A stretch of DNA of 64,000 nucleotides from Pseudomonas parasichuanensis (GCF_021601385.1 NZ_BQHO01000029.1:1-64000); one strand, 5' to 3'. Positions 34,373-43,552 are shown, counted from the first letter of the stretch. A program made the numbers and translations. The notes: generated from the letters alone by a model not told the origin.

Positions 34373-34431
34373 TCATTCAAGGCCTCATCGTTACAGAAAA
34401 TACGCCTTGTCTTTGGGAACAACGGTCCCGT

Positions 34432-34496
34432 TGTAGGAGCGGCCTTGTGCCGCGAAAGGCTGCACAGCAGCCCCGGCAAGGCCGCTCCTGCAGGGA
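34432..34496. repeat. REP element (imperfect palindrome)
   Basis: The left arm TGTAGGAGCGGCCTTG and the right arm CAAGGCCGCTCCTGCA are near-perfect inverted copies of the same core seen in the REPIN at 4391-4515. It lies in the gap after the EamA gene. Confidence 0.85.
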
Positions 34497-34551
34497 GCAT
34501 GCACAGGCTCTGTTAGACTTGGCCTCTTTTGCCAGACCAACGGAGCAGCCC

Positions 34552-34872
34552 ATGATCATCTCTACCACCAGCCAACTCGAAGGCCGCCCCGTGGCCGAGT
34601 ACCTCGGTGTGGTCAGCGCCGAATCGGTGCAAGGGATCAACTTCGTGCGCGATTTTTTCGCACGCTTTCGCGACGTCTTCGGCGGCCGTTCGCAGACCCT
34701 GGAAGGCGCACTGAAGCTGGCCCGCGAGCAGGCCACCGAGGAGTTGCAGGCGCGGGCACGGCAGTTGCAAGCCGACGCAGTGCTGGGTGTGGACTTCGAG
34801 ATCAGCATGCCGTCGGTGCAGGGCGGCATGGTCGTGGTGTTCGCAACCGGCACGGCGGTGCGCCTGAAATAG
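34552..34872 (+). CDS. YbjQ/UPF0145 family protein
   Basis: This 106-residue cytoplasmic protein has the features of the UPF0145 (YbjQ) family: TTSQLEGRPVAEYLGVV at the start, a middle helix LKLAREQATEELQARARQL, and VDFEIS then MVVVFATGTAV at the end. The family forms pentamers of small alpha/beta subunits and has no settled function, although it is sometimes called heavy-metal-binding. CGGAG lies 6-10 bases before the ATG. Confidence 0.85.
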   Translation: MIISTTSQLEGRPVAEYLGVVSAESVQGINFVRDFFARFRDVFGGRSQTLEGALKLAREQATEELQARARQLQADAVLGVDFEISMPSVQGGMVVVFATGTAVRLK

Positions 34873-35012
34873 CAAAGTGCCATTGGTCGGGCAAGGTTGT
34901 TTTGTCCGGCTGGTCTGCAAATGACCGGCTAGTCTCACTTCATCAGGCCGCCGCTTCACTTGGGCAAACACGCTGTTTGCCGGCGCGGTCAGCATTGGAG
35001 GGAGTCACGGGC

Positions 35013-35201
35013 ATGAGCGAATCCTACTTCGAAGACTTGAACGATTCATTTCCGATCAACAACCAGGTGCGTTGCGGTCAGTCGGCATTCCAGCTGGGCT
35101 TCGCCAACATGACCCTGGACGAGTCGGAGCAGTTGCAACCGGCGCACCTGCAGCGTGCCAAGAAGGGGCGCTTCACCCCGCGGCTACCGCCGAAAAAGTA
35201 A
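35013..35201 (+). CDS. Small conserved-looking hypothetical protein, 62 residues
   Basis: The start has a good ribosome site (GGAGGGAG) and the gene is followed by a strong terminator at 35218, which supports a real small gene. The protein is acidic at the N-terminus (SESYFEDLNDSFPIN) and basic at the end (KKGRFTPRLPPKK). No domain is recognised. Confidence 0.65.
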   Translation: MSESYFEDLNDSFPINNQVRCGQSAFQLGFANMTLDESEQLQPAHLQRAKKGRFTPRLPPKK

Positions 35202-35217
35202 CCTTGCGCAGTACACG

Positions 35218-35243
35218 CCCCGCCCAACGGCGGGGTTTTTTTT
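35218..35243 (+). terminator. Rho-independent terminator
   Basis: A 7-bp stem CCCCGCC/GGCGGGG with a CAAC loop is followed by eight T residues. It ends the transcript of the 62-residue protein gene, whose stop is 16 bases upstream. Confidence 0.9.
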
Positions 35244-35341
35244 GCATTCCTTGATCCTGCGCATGGCATTGCCCGGTTGTGCTCGTCGCACGCCCGGCGC
35301 TGTGGTTTGCTTGCGCGATTCACTCACGGAGTACCGATTCA

Positions 35342-35647
35342 ATGCGTATCAGGGAAGAAACCTACTGGCAGTGGGCCGATACACAGTTGCACAGCCGCAG
35401 CCACGATGAGGTGCTGAGCGATGGCACCTGCATCGAAGTGCAGGTGCGTCTGTCGCGCCTGGGTGCCACGCAGATGTTCCTTGGGGTGTATGCCCAGGGG
35501 GGCAGGGCGCTGGTGGAGGAGTACTACCCGGCGCGCCCCGGTGAAACCATGACCCGTGCGCTGGTGTGGGGTGTGGACCGGGCCCGCGCCCTGGCCACCG
35601 GTGCCTTGCCGCTGCCCGTGCACACGCCGCGCCGGCTTCAGGCCTGA
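35342..35647 (+). CDS. Hypothetical protein, 101 residues
   Basis: I do not recognise this protein. It is soluble and contains DGTCIEVQVRLSRLGATQMF and EEYYPARPGETMTRALVWG. The ATG at 35342 is the first that does not run back into the terminator, but no strong ribosome site precedes it. Its 3' end overlaps the convergent truncated-hemoglobin gene by 10 bases. Confidence 0.6.
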   Translation: MRIREETYWQWADTQLHSRSHDEVLSDGTCIEVQVRLSRLGATQMFLGVYAQGGRALVEEYYPARPGETMTRALVWGVDRARALATGALPLPVHTPRRLQA

Positions 35648-36060
35648 GGGTGGCGGTTGCGGCTGGCCTGGACGATACGTTCGGCGGGCACCCGTAGCTG
35701 GCGCAACAGGTACTCGGCAAAATCGACGGGCCAGGGTTGCAGGGCAATGGCCCGGGCCATGCAGTCCAGCCACTGGGCGCCGTGGCTTTCGTCGATTGGC
35801 CATTGCGCGTGGAACGACGGGATGGCGATCGAGCCATAGCGCTCGCTGTACAGGCGCGGTCCGCCCAGCCAACCACTGAGAAAACACGCCAATTTGTCGC
35901 GCGAAGCGGACAGATCCTGTGGGTGCATACGCCGCAGGCCCACGGCATCCGGAAGCTCATCCATCAGCCGATAGAAGTCGTCGACCAGCTGGCGCAGGCC
36001 GTCGATGCCGCCGGCGGCCTGGTAGGAGGCATCGTCGGTGCCGTAGGTGGGGGTGTTCAT
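35638..36060 (-). CDS. Group II truncated hemoglobin
   Basis: This 140-residue heme protein has the short 2-on-2 globin layout: LVDDFYRLMDELPDA near the start, KLACFLSGWLGGPRLYSERYG in the middle (positions about 56-76) and HAQWPIDESHGAQWL, whose first residues carry the likely proximal-side histidine. The globin would bind oxygen or nitric oxide in the cytoplasm. It is preceded by the small gene at 36157 on the same strand, separated by a terminator. Confidence 0.87.
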   Translation of the reverse strand: MNTPTYGTDDASYQAAGGIDGLRQLVDDFYRLMDELPDAVGLRRMHPQDLSASRDKLACFLSGWLGGPRLYSERYGSIAIPSFHAQWPIDESHGAQWLDCMARAIALQPWPVDFAEYLLRQLRVPAERIVQASRNRHPQA

Positions 36061-36101
36061 CAGGCGCTCCGTTTCGGTAGGGCGGCCATTCTAGCAGGCA
36101 T

Positions 36102-36130
36102 GAAAAAGCCCGGCCTTGTGGGGCCGGGCT
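36102..36130 (-). terminator. Rho-independent terminator for the 110-residue gene
   Basis: On the minus strand a 9-bp stem AGCCCGGCC/GGCCGGGCT is followed by a run of five T residues. It lies 27 bases after the stop of the gene at 36157-36489. Confidence 0.9.
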
Positions 36131-36156
36131 CAAGCTGTGGTGGACGACGTGACGTA

Positions 36157-36489
36157 TCAGTTCAGCGTGTCGATCACCTTGACTGCCTGGCGCTCGCGGG
36201 CACCGGGCCATTCTTGTTGCAGGGTCTCGAGTACGCGGCCGACGAAACCGGTGTCGGCGGCGGCCTTCTTGCCGACGTAGCCCTGGCCACGGCGGTAGAC
36301 CTTGAAGCGGGCGCGCATGCTGGGCATGTGCGATTCGAATTCGTCTTCGACCGTGTTCGGTGGCAGACGGTCCAGGCGTACTTCGCCGGACTGGCTGACC
36401 CACAGCAGATGGTCGTCGAGGCTGTCCTTGCGCGCGGCGAACAGCTGAGCCAATTGGTCGATGGTTGGATTGTTGTTCAAGTTCATCAT
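36157..36489 (-). CDS. Hypothetical protein, 110 residues
   Basis: No family is recognised with confidence. The protein starts MMNLNNNPTIDQLAQLF, contains DDHLLWVSQSGEVRLDRLP and a basic KVYRRGQGYVGKKAA segment. The second Met is an equally good start. It has its own terminator and probably its own promoter in the AT-rich region upstream, suggesting a monocistronic gene. No signal peptide or membrane segment is seen. Confidence 0.65.
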   Translation of the reverse strand: MMNLNNNPTIDQLAQLFAARKDSLDDHLLWVSQSGEVRLDRLPPNTVEDEFESHMPSMRARFKVYRRGQGYVGKKAAADTGFVGRVLETLQQEWPGARERQAVKVIDTLN

Positions 36490-36797
36490 AAAGCCCCCAT
36501 TACCCTATTCGTTGGGTGAAGTTCGTTGTGAAGTTCACATTCGGCGCCACAACATGTAGCGCACTAACCAAAGCTGCTACAGCAGCATCGCAACAGGGGC
36601 TTTCTCACGCTGCCTTCTGGGCAGTTTCCCTCTCCACGGACGGCCTGCGTTACCGCGCAAGCCGTCTGGAACACCCTTGCCACCGCTCCCGATCAGGGAG
36701 ACGGCCTCATCATGCCCAAGGCCCGGGAAGGGCGTCAATAGGTTTGTAGTGAATATTTTTAGTCACTACATCTTGTCGGACAATCCTGCATTTGCTG
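36490..36797. other. Gene-free region with palindromes
   Basis: This 308-base stretch contains TTGTCGGACAAT (36773-36784), part of a 15-base match to the biosynthetic operon promoter, and next to it an 8-bp inverted repeat TGTAGTGA/TCACTACA (36745-36770) around an AT-rich loop. It lies between the GST gene end and the start of the 110-residue gene. No credible coding frame is seen. Confidence 0.5.
36773..36784. promoter_or_regulatory. Second TTGTCGGACAAT palindrome
   Basis: The 12-base palindrome is identical to 6169-6180. With three more bases (to 36787) it matches 6165-6179 in opposite orientation. The GntR/FadR-type site could regulate the minus-strand 110-residue gene, although it is about 285 bases upstream. 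Confidence 0.35.
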
Positions 36798-37427
36798 TCA
36801 GACCAAGCCGTTATCGCCGTGTTCAAGGAAGCCCGGGCGTTGCCGCAGCCGGGCATGGTAGGCCTCCAGCGCCGGCAGCGGCGGGTGCTCTACCGGGGTA
36901 CGGCGCCAGCGGTTGAGCGACAGGCCGATGACCACGTCGGCCAGACTGAAATCGCTGCCGGCGATGTAGGCACCGGTGGCCTGCAGGCGTTGCTCGAGCA
37001 GGCCCATCCTGGCGCTCCACAGCGCACTGCTGGCGGCCAGCTGTGCCGGGTCCTGGTGGGCTGGCGACTGGCGCACCAGCGACATGAACGGGTAGCGCCA
37101 GGCGTCGTTGAGGTCGGTGGCCTGCCAGTCCAGCCACTGGTCCACGGCGGCCCGGGCGCGTGGCGCCGGCGGGTAGAGGTGGCTGCCGTCGTACTGGTTG
37201 GCCAGGTAGCGCAGGATGCTGTTGGACTCCCACAGCACGAAATCGCCATCGACGATCACCGGCACCATGGCGTTAGGGTTCAGGGCCAGGAACGCCGGGG
37301 TGTCGGTGGCCTGGAAGCCGCTACCCCAGTCTTCGCGCTGGTAGGGCAGGTTGAGTTCGGCGCAGGTCCACAGCACCTTGCGCACGTTGATCGACGAGGC
37401 CTTGCCGAGAATCTTCAACATGCTCAT
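36798..37427 (-). CDS. Glutathione S-transferase family protein
   Basis: This 209-residue protein has a thioredoxin-like N-terminal domain ([42 protein letters not shown], the cis-Pro and the glutathione-binding ES pair) and an all-helical C-terminal domain with [15 protein letters not shown]. The serine pair near residue 12 may give the catalytic hydroxyl. Cytosolic conjugation or reduction is expected; substrate unknown. Its ATG overlaps the ampC stop as ATGA. Confidence 0.87.
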   Translation of the reverse strand: MSMLKILGKASSINVRKVLWTCAELNLPYQREDWGSGFQATDTPAFLALNPNAMVPVIVDGDFVLWESNSILRYLANQYDGSHLYPPAPRARAAVDQWLDWQATDLNDAWRYPFMSLVRQSPAHQDPAQLAASSALWSARMGLLEQRLQATGAYIAGSDFSLADVVIGLSLNRWRRTPVEHPPLPALEAYHARLRQRPGFLEHGDNGLV

Positions 37428-38566
37428 TGCTCCAGGCTGGACAGGATGCGCTGCGCGGCGCGCACGCGCTCCTCGTTGGGGTAGTTGCGGTTGGCAAGCA
37501 GCACGATGCCCATCTGCCTGGACGGCACGAAGGCGATGTAGGCGCCAAAGCCGCCGGTGGCGCCGGTCTTGTTGTACCAGGCTGCAGGTTCAGCAGGTTG
37601 TGCCGGGGTCAAGGCGCGGGTGGCCTGGGGCTCGCGGATCATCTTCGCGCCGTTGCCGGCCAGCAGGGTGTCGAGCGTGACCGGGTAGGGGTAGCGCTCC
37701 CAGCCCAGGCCCTGGGTCATCGCGCCGACCTGGAAGTAGCCGCCCTGGGTGATGGCGATGGCCTTGCGCAGGGCCGGGTCCAGCTCGGCGGGCTGCACCT
37801 GCAGTTGCACGTAGCGCAGCAGGTCGCTGGCACTGGTCTTGATGCCGTAGGCCTCGTCTGCATAAGGGCCCGGGTTTACCCGCACGGGGTTGTCGGCGGC
37901 ATCGTAGCCCTGGGCGTAGAGCCCGCGCTCCTTGGCCGGGACCTCAAGATAGGTGTGCGTAAGGCCCAGGCGTGGCAGCAGGCCCTGGGTCATCAGCTCG
38001 GCGAACGGGCGCTGCTGCGAGCGGGCGGCGAGGTCACCGAACAGGCCCAGGCTGGGGTTCGAATAGCAGCGCTGGGTGCCGTGCTCGGCAACGCGCTTCC
38101 AGTTTTGCAACCAGGCCAGGGTTTGTTCGGGCGTTTGCACCTCGTCCGGGAACTGCAGCGGCAGGCAGTCGCCGCTGTAGGCGCCCAGCTCCAGCACGCT
38201 GGCACTGCCGATCGGGGCCTTGGCCAGGGCCGGCTGGTAGCGGCTGGCTGGGGCATAGAGGTCGAGCTTGCCTTCGGCGCTGGCCAGGGCGGCGAGGGTG
38301 GCGGTGAAGGTCTTGCTCAGCGAACCGACCTCGAACAGGGTGTCGCGGGTCACGGCTTGTTTATCGTGCTTGTTGGCCCAGCCATAGTTGAAGTAATGCG
38401 ACTGGCCGTTGGCGTAGACGGCCACGGCCATGCCGGCTATGCCTTGTTCGCGCATCAGCGGCTGGATGATGCCATCGACCTGGCTTTGCAGGTCATCGGC
38501 CAGCAGTGGCGGTGCCACGAAAGCCAAGGCGGCAGTAAGCAGTGCGCGGTGGGTGCGGATCATCAA
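37424..38566 (-). CDS. ampC: Class C beta-lactamase
   Basis: The 380-residue periplasmic serine hydrolase would open beta-lactam rings. It has a signal peptide (to about residue 23, LLADD), the nucleophile motif SLSK (82-85), the Tyr-Ser-Asn motif in [12 protein letters not shown] and the KTG motif in [11 protein letters not shown]. The segment that usually reads [13 protein letters not shown] here reads [13 protein letters not shown], and a second Cys precedes the YSN motif, so a disulfide near the active site is possible. No AmpR gene adjoins it. It is coupled by ATGA to the downstream GST gene. Confidence 0.9.
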   Translation of the reverse strand: MMIRTHRALLTAALAFVAPPLLADDLQSQVDGIIQPLMREQGIAGMAVAVYANGQSHYFNYGWANKHDKQAVTRDTLFEVGSLSKTFTATLAALASAEGKLDLYAPASRYQPALAKAPIGSASVLELGAYSGDCLPLQFPDEVQTPEQTLAWLQNWKRVAEHGTQRCYSNPSLGLFGDLAARSQQRPFAELMTQGLLPRLGLTHTYLEVPAKERGLYAQGYDAADNPVRVNPGPYADEAYGIKTSASDLLRYVQLQVQPAELDPALRKAIAITQGGYFQVGAMTQGLGWERYPYPVTLDTLLAGNGAKMIREPQATRALTPAQPAEPAAWYNKTGATGGFGAYIAFVPSRQMGIVLLANRNYPNEERVRAAQRILSSLEQ

Positions 38567-38695
38567 AAGGGGCTGTCCTTGTCAGGGCGGGGTGGTGGTG
38601 TCCGTTGCGCGACACTGGCAGGGGTTCCAGCGTTAGCGGCGCAAGGCCCGAAACCTTATCGTCTGGCCTTGCACAATGACAAGACGGAACCTGTG

Positions 38696-39685
38696 ATGAA
38701 GTATTTGCGCATGCTGTTCGACAATTTCACCCTGGCCTTGCTCGGGGTGGTGTTCCTGGCCACCGTGCTGCCCTGTTCCGGCGAGGGCGCGCTGATGTTC
38801 GGCTGGCTGACCAACCTGGCCATCGGCCTGCTGTTCTTCCTGCATGGCGCCAAACTGTCGCGGGAAGCGATCATCGCCGGGGCCGGCCACTGGCGCCTGC
38901 ACCTGCTGGTGTTCTCCTGCACCTTCGTGCTTTTCCCACTGCTGGGCATGGCCTTCAAGCCGCTGTTCGTACCGCTGGTGGGCAACGAGCTGTACCTGGG
39001 CGTGCTGTACCTGTGTGCTTTGCCGGCCACTGTGCAGTCGGCCATCGCCTTCACCTCGCTGGCCCGTGGCAACGTACCGGCGGCGATCTGCAGCGCGGCG
39101 GCATCGAGCCTGCTGGGCATCTTCCTTACGCCGCTGCTGGTGATGATGCTGCTCGGTGCCTCCGGTGATACCGGCTCGGGGCTGGACGCGGTGCTGAAAA
39201 TCACCCTGCAACTGCTGGTGCCGTTCGTGGCCGGGCAGATTGCGCGGCGCTGGATCGGTGACTGGGTCAAGCGCAATGCGCGCTGGCTGAAGCTGGTCGA
39301 CCAGGGCTCGATCCTGCTGGTGGTCTACACCGCCTTCAGCGAAGCGGTGGTCACAGGCCTGTGGCACACCGTGTCGCCACAACACCTGGCCGGGCTGTTT
39401 GCCGTGTGCGGGATCCTGCTGGCGGTGGTGCTGTTGGGCACCCGCGTGCTCGGGCGAGTGCTGGGGTTCAGTGTGGAAGACCGCATCACCATCCTGTTTG
39501 CCGGCTCCAAGAAGAGCCTGGCCACCGGCGTGCCGATGGCCCAGGTGCTGTTCGTAGGCAGTGGTATCGGGGCGATGATCCTGCCATTGATGTTGTTCCA
39601 CCAGATCCAACTGATGGTTTGCGCGGTGCTGGCGCAGCGTTATGCCGCGCGGGAAACCGCAAGTGAGGCGGCGACGGCAGGCTAG
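38696..39685 (+). CDS. Bile acid:sodium symporter-like (SBF-like) transporter
   Basis: This 329-residue inner-membrane protein has about ten hydrophobic segments and SBF-like features: GLLFFLHGAKLS, LCALPATVQSAIAFTSLARGN and ILFAGSKKSLATGVPMA, where two crossing helices bind sodium in the wider family. The ATG at 38696 follows the gene-free space shared with ampC; longer in-frame readings run antisense through ampC. The transported compound is unknown. Confidence 0.85.
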   Translation: MKYLRMLFDNFTLALLGVVFLATVLPCSGEGALMFGWLTNLAIGLLFFLHGAKLSREAIIAGAGHWRLHLLVFSCTFVLFPLLGMAFKPLFVPLVGNELYLGVLYLCALPATVQSAIAFTSLARGNVPAAICSAAASSLLGIFLTPLLVMMLLGASGDTGSGLDAVLKITLQLLVPFVAGQIARRWIGDWVKRNARWLKLVDQGSILLVVYTAFSEAVVTGLWHTVSPQHLAGLFAVCGILLAVVLLGTRVLGRVLGFSVEDRITILFAGSKKSLATGVPMAQVLFVGSGIGAMILPLMLFHQIQLMVCAVLAQRYAARETASEAATAG

Positions 39686-40269
39686 CCGAGCGTGCGCTCG
39701 ATGCCGCCCAGCACCAGGCTTTCCATCAGCGCCAGCCCCTGCGCTTCGCCCAGGTCGCGCTCGCGCAGCCAGCCTGGCAGCTGGTTGAGCAGGGTCGCCA
39801 GCACATGCCCGGTGGCGGCCAGGGCGGCGCCATCGAGCCGTGCCTGCGGGGCGATCAGGCGCAGCAGGCCGGCTTCATAGCGCTCGCGTAAGCACAGCAG
39901 GCGCGCCTGCTGTGCTTCGCTTAGGCAGCAGAAGTCGCGCTCGGCCAGGCGGAACTGCAACGGCCGTTCGCCATGCAGATGCCAGTGTGCGGCAATCAGG
40001 CAAGCCAGCACCGGCTTGCCCTTGGCCAGGGCCCTGCGGCCTTGGTCGAGGGTGGCCTGGAGCTCTTCGTAGAGCTCCTCGATCAGGTCGTAGAGCAGGT
40101 CCTGCTTGCTGGGGAAATGGTGGTACAGCGAACCCGCGGTCAGGCCTACGTGCGCCGCCAGCTCACGCATGCTGACCTGGCCGAAGCCCTTTTCAGCGAA
40201 CAGCGCCATGGCCCTGTCACGCCGCTCTTCGAAGTTGGCACAGCGCATCGCCGCGTTGACCGGGGGCAT
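39682..40269 (-). CDS. TetR-family transcriptional regulator
   Basis: The 195-residue regulator has an N-terminal helix-turn-helix (MALFAEKGFGQVSMRELAA; LTAGSLYHHFPSKQDLL) and a helical ligand-binding domain with CCLSEAQQARLLCLRERYE. It lies 10 bases after the hydroxyacyl-CoA dehydrogenase gene in the same operon, so it probably regulates the operon in response to an acyl-CoA or fatty acid. A long in-frame reading to 40500 is an artefact of the overlapping dehydrogenase gene. It overlaps the convergent SBF-like gene by 4 bases. Confidence 0.87.
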   Translation of the reverse strand: MPPVNAAMRCANFEERRDRAMALFAEKGFGQVSMRELAAHVGLTAGSLYHHFPSKQDLLYDLIEELYEELQATLDQGRRALAKGKPVLACLIAAHWHLHGERPLQFRLAERDFCCLSEAQQARLLCLRERYEAGLLRLIAPQARLDGAALAATGHVLATLLNQLPGWLRERDLGEAQGLALMESLVLGGIERTLG

Positions 40270-40279
40270 GGCGCGCTCC

Positions 40280-41128
40280 TTAGTAGGTGAAGAAGCCGCG
40301 GCCGCTCTTGCGCCCCAGGTAGCCGGCGGCAACCATCTCCTTGAGCAGCGGGGCAGGGCGGTACTTGCTGTCATTGAAGCCCTCGTGGAAGGCCTCCATG
40401 ATCGCCAGCAAGGTGTCCAGGCCCACCAGGTCGGCCAGGGCCAACGGGCCGATCGGCTGGTTGCAGCCCAGGCGCATGCCGGTGTCGATGTCCTCGGCAC
40501 TGGCCAGGCCTTCCTGGCGCACGAAGATCGCCTCGTTGATCATCGGCACCAGGATGCGGTTGACCACGAAGCCCGGGCGATTGCCGGCGGTGATCGGGGT
40601 CTTGCCAAGCTTCTCGGTGACCAACAGCGCCTGGGCGTAGGTGCTGTCGCTGGTCTGCAGGCCACGGATGATCTCGACCAGGGCCATCATCGGCACCGGG
40701 TTGAAGAAGTGCACGCCGATGAAGCGCTCGGGGTGCTCGATGCTGGCGGCCAGTTGGGTGACCGACAGTGACGAGGTGTTGGTGGCGATCAGGCAGTCGC
40801 TGCCGACGTTGGCCGCCACCTGCTGCAGGATGCGTTGCTTGAGTTGCAGGTTCTCGGTGGCTGCCTCGATCACCAGCTGCGCGCTGGCCAGCTGGGCGTA
40901 GTCGGTGCTGGTGCGGATGCGGGTTTTCGCCGCCGCTGCTGTGTCCGCATCCAGGGTGCCCTTGTTGACCTGGCGCTCGAGGTTCTTGCCCAGGGTGGCC
41001 ACGCCACGCTCCAGCGCGGCGTCGGACACGTCCACCAGCAGCACCTGGTAGCCGGCCACCGCGCACACCTGCGCGATGCCGTTGCCCATGGTGCCGGCGC
41101 CGATCACGGCGATCTGTTCGATAGTCAT
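40280..41128 (-). CDS. 3-hydroxybutyryl-CoA dehydrogenase
   Basis: The 282-residue cytoplasmic enzyme oxidises 3-hydroxyacyl-CoA to 3-oxoacyl-CoA with NAD. It has the Rossmann loop IGAGTMGNGIAQV at residues 8-20, the catalytic His in GVHFFNPVPMMALVE (about 140) and the ITAGNRPGFVVNRIL segment. It follows the thiolase gene by 12 bases, so the two make a compact C4 acyl-CoA unit. The length matches the short, monofunctional Hbd/PaaH class. Confidence 0.92.
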   Translation of the reverse strand: MTIEQIAVIGAGTMGNGIAQVCAVAGYQVLLVDVSDAALERGVATLGKNLERQVNKGTLDADTAAAAKTRIRTSTDYAQLASAQLVIEAATENLQLKQRILQQVAANVGSDCLIATNTSSLSVTQLAASIEHPERFIGVHFFNPVPMMALVEIIRGLQTSDSTYAQALLVTEKLGKTPITAGNRPGFVVNRILVPMINEAIFVRQEGLASAEDIDTGMRLGCNQPIGPLALADLVGLDTLLAIMEAFHEGFNDSKYRPAPLLKEMVAAGYLGRKSGRGFFTY

Positions 41129-41140
41129 GTTGCCGGTTCC

Positions 41141-42325
41141 TTACACGCGTTCGAAGACGACGGCGATACCCTGGCCGCCGCCGATGCACATGGTGGCCAG
41201 GGCGTAACGGCCCTGCACACGCTGCAGTTCATGGATCGCCTTGGTGGCGATGATCGCGCCGGTGGCACCCACCGGGTGGCCCAGGGAGATGCCCGAACCG
41301 TTGGGGTTGACCTTTTCCGGGTCGAAGCCCAGGGCGCGGGACACGGCGCAGGCCTGGGAAGCGAAGGCTTCGTTGGACTCGATCACATCCAGGTCGGACA
41401 CCTTGAGGCCGGCCTTTTCCAGCACTTTTTTGGTCGCCGGGATCGGGCCCAGGCCCATCAATTCAGGCTCGACGCCGGCATGGGCATAAGCCACCAGGCG
41501 AGCCAACGGCTTGAGGCCCAGGCGCTGCACGGCGTCACCGGTGGCCAGCACCAGGGCGGCGGCACCATCGTTGATGCTGCTGGCGTTGCCGGCGGTGACG
41601 CTGCCGTCCTTCTTGAACGCAGGCTTCATGCCGGCCAGTTGCTCGGCGGACGCTTCGCCACGCACGTTCTCGTCGACGCTGAACTGCACGCTGCCTTTGC
41701 GGGTCTTGATCTCGATCGGCACGATCTGGCTGTCGAAGCGGCCTTCGGCAATGGCGCGGGCGGCGCGGCGCTGGCTGGTCAGGGCCACTTCGTCCTGCAT
41801 TTCGCGGGTGATGCCGTGGGCGGCCGCGACGTTCTCGGCGGTGATGCCCATGTGGAAGTGCTCGAACGGGTCCTGCAGGATGCCAACCATGTAGTCGATA
41901 CCCTGCAAGTCACCCATGCGCGCGCCCCAGCGGGCTTGTGGCAGCAGGTACGGGCCGCGGCTCATGGATTCGGCGCCGGCGGCCAGGGCGATGTCGCTTT
42001 CACCCAGCAACAGGCCCTGGGCGGCCGAGACGATGGCCTGCAGGCCCGAGCCGCACAGGCGGTTGACGTTGAAGGCGGGGGTTTCCTTGGGCACGCCGGC
42101 ATTCATCGAGGCCAGGCGGCTCAGGTAGGCGTCGCGGGGTTCGGTGGGGATCACGGTGCCCATCACCACGTGGCCGATCTGCTCGGCGCTCACACCCGAG
42201 CGCTCGATGGCGGCGCGGGTGACCTGGGTGGCCAGGTCGGCCAGCGGCAGGTCCTTGAGCGAACCGCCAAAACTGCCGATGGCCGAACGCACTGCGCTGA
42301 CGACGTAGATTTCTGTGCTGCTCAT
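41141..42325 (-). CDS. Acetyl-CoA acetyltransferase (beta-ketothiolase)
   Basis: The 394-residue thiolase cleaves acetoacetyl- or 3-oxoacyl-CoA, or condenses acetyl-CoA in reverse. The nucleophilic Cys lies in NRLCGSGLQAI (about 90), the His in GHPVGATGA (about 350) and the second Cys in MCIGGGQG (about 380). It is the first gene of a thiolase-dehydrogenase-TetR operon, divergent from an AraC-type regulator. Chain-length preference cannot be told from the sequence. Confidence 0.92.
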   Translation of the reverse strand: MSSTEIYVVSAVRSAIGSFGGSLKDLPLADLATQVTRAAIERSGVSAEQIGHVVMGTVIPTEPRDAYLSRLASMNAGVPKETPAFNVNRLCGSGLQAIVSAAQGLLLGESDIALAAGAESMSRGPYLLPQARWGARMGDLQGIDYMVGILQDPFEHFHMGITAENVAAAHGITREMQDEVALTSQRRAARAIAEGRFDSQIVPIEIKTRKGSVQFSVDENVRGEASAEQLAGMKPAFKKDGSVTAGNASSINDGAAALVLATGDAVQRLGLKPLARLVAYAHAGVEPELMGLGPIPATKKVLEKAGLKVSDLDVIESNEAFASQACAVSRALGFDPEKVNPNGSGISLGHPVGATGAIIATKAIHELQRVQGRYALATMCIGGGQGIAVVFERV

Positions 42326-42504
42326 AAAGGCTCCGTTTGCAAAGACATGGCGGGGCGGGGGCCGGCTCTGCGAGAATGGCGCCGCCTTGGGGTATTTACG
42401 AAAAGTGAATCGAGTCTAGGCAAAGGTCGGCAGGCGGCCTATGCCGGATCTGTTCAGTCAACCTGGCATTTTTTGCCACTCAGCATAGACAGCGAACATT
42501 AGCC

Positions 42505-43515
42505 ATGCGCGATAGCGATACGGTCGCGGTGTACTTTCTCAACGCCATGCTCCACGCCTTGCGAGAGCGCCCGCAGGCGCGTGATGCCCACCTGCGCGCG
42601 GTAGGCATCGAACCGGCTTTATTGGCGCAGCCCCAGGCCCGGGTACCGGCCAAGGCCTTCGCCCAGTTGTGGCTGGCGCTGATCGACGAGCTCGACGATG
42701 AGTTCTTTCATCTCGACAGCCACGGTATGCCACTGGGCAGCTTCGCCCTGATCTGCCGGGGGTTGATCCAGGAGCCCAACCTGGACAAGGCCTTGCGTCA
42801 GTGCCTGGGCAGTTTCGCGCTGTTTTTGCGTGACCTGCGCGGTACTGTCACGGTGCGCGGCGCGCGTGCGGTGATCAGCGTGCAGTCGAGCATCGAGGAC
42901 CCGCTGACCCGGGTTTATGCCGAGGAAACCTACCTGGTGCTGGTGGTCGGGCTGATGTGCTGGCTGGCCGGGCGACGCATTGCCATCGACCGTACCGAGC
43001 TTGCGCTGCCGCGCCCGGCCCAGGAAGACGACGCCTTGCTGTGGGGGCCTGACCTGCGCCTGGGCAGTGGCCGCACCGAGGTGGAGTTCGACAGCGCCTG
43101 GCTGCGCTTGCCGGTGATGCAGGATCTGCCGGCCCTGAAGACCTTCCTGCGCAGTGCGCCCCAGGGGCTGGTGATCCGCTTTCGCAATCAGAACGGCCTG
43201 GTGGCGGAGGTGTATCGGCACCTGCGTGCCCGCCACTATGGGCAGTGGCCAACGCTCAATGCCATGGCCGAGCGGCAACGGCTCAGTGCCAGCACCTTGC
43301 GCCGCCAATTGGAGCGCGAAGGGCGCTCGTACCAGCAGATCAAGGATGAGGTGCGCCGGGCGATGGCCTTCGAACTGCTGCGTGAAGGTTGCCTGAGCAT
43401 TGCCGAGGTTGCCGAGCAGACCGGCTTTCAGGAGCCCAGCGCGTTTCATCGGGCGTTCAAGAAGTGGACCGGGCAGAGCCCGGGTAGTTATCGGGCCAGG
43501 CTCAGGGTGGTCTAG
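42505..43515 (+). CDS. AraC-family regulator
   Basis: The 336-residue regulator has an N-terminal sensor domain of the arabinose-binding-like type found in OruR/ArgR-class proteins and a C-terminal double helix-turn-helix: RLSASTLRRQLEREG then IAEVAEQTGFQEPSAFHRAFKKWTGQSPG. It is divergent from the thiolase operon over 179 bases and is a natural candidate for its activator. The ligand is unknown. Confidence 0.88.
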   Translation: MRDSDTVAVYFLNAMLHALRERPQARDAHLRAVGIEPALLAQPQARVPAKAFAQLWLALIDELDDEFFHLDSHGMPLGSFALICRGLIQEPNLDKALRQCLGSFALFLRDLRGTVTVRGARAVISVQSSIEDPLTRVYAEETYLVLVVGLMCWLAGRRIAIDRTELALPRPAQEDDALLWGPDLRLGSGRTEVEFDSAWLRLPVMQDLPALKTFLRSAPQGLVIRFRNQNGLVAEVYRHLRARHYGQWPTLNAMAERQRLSASTLRRQLEREGRSYQQIKDEVRRAMAFELLREGCLSIAEVAEQTGFQEPSAFHRAFKKWTGQSPGSYRARLRVV

Positions 43516-43552
43516 AGCCAACCCTGTCGAACTGTGACATTTATGTGCTCAT

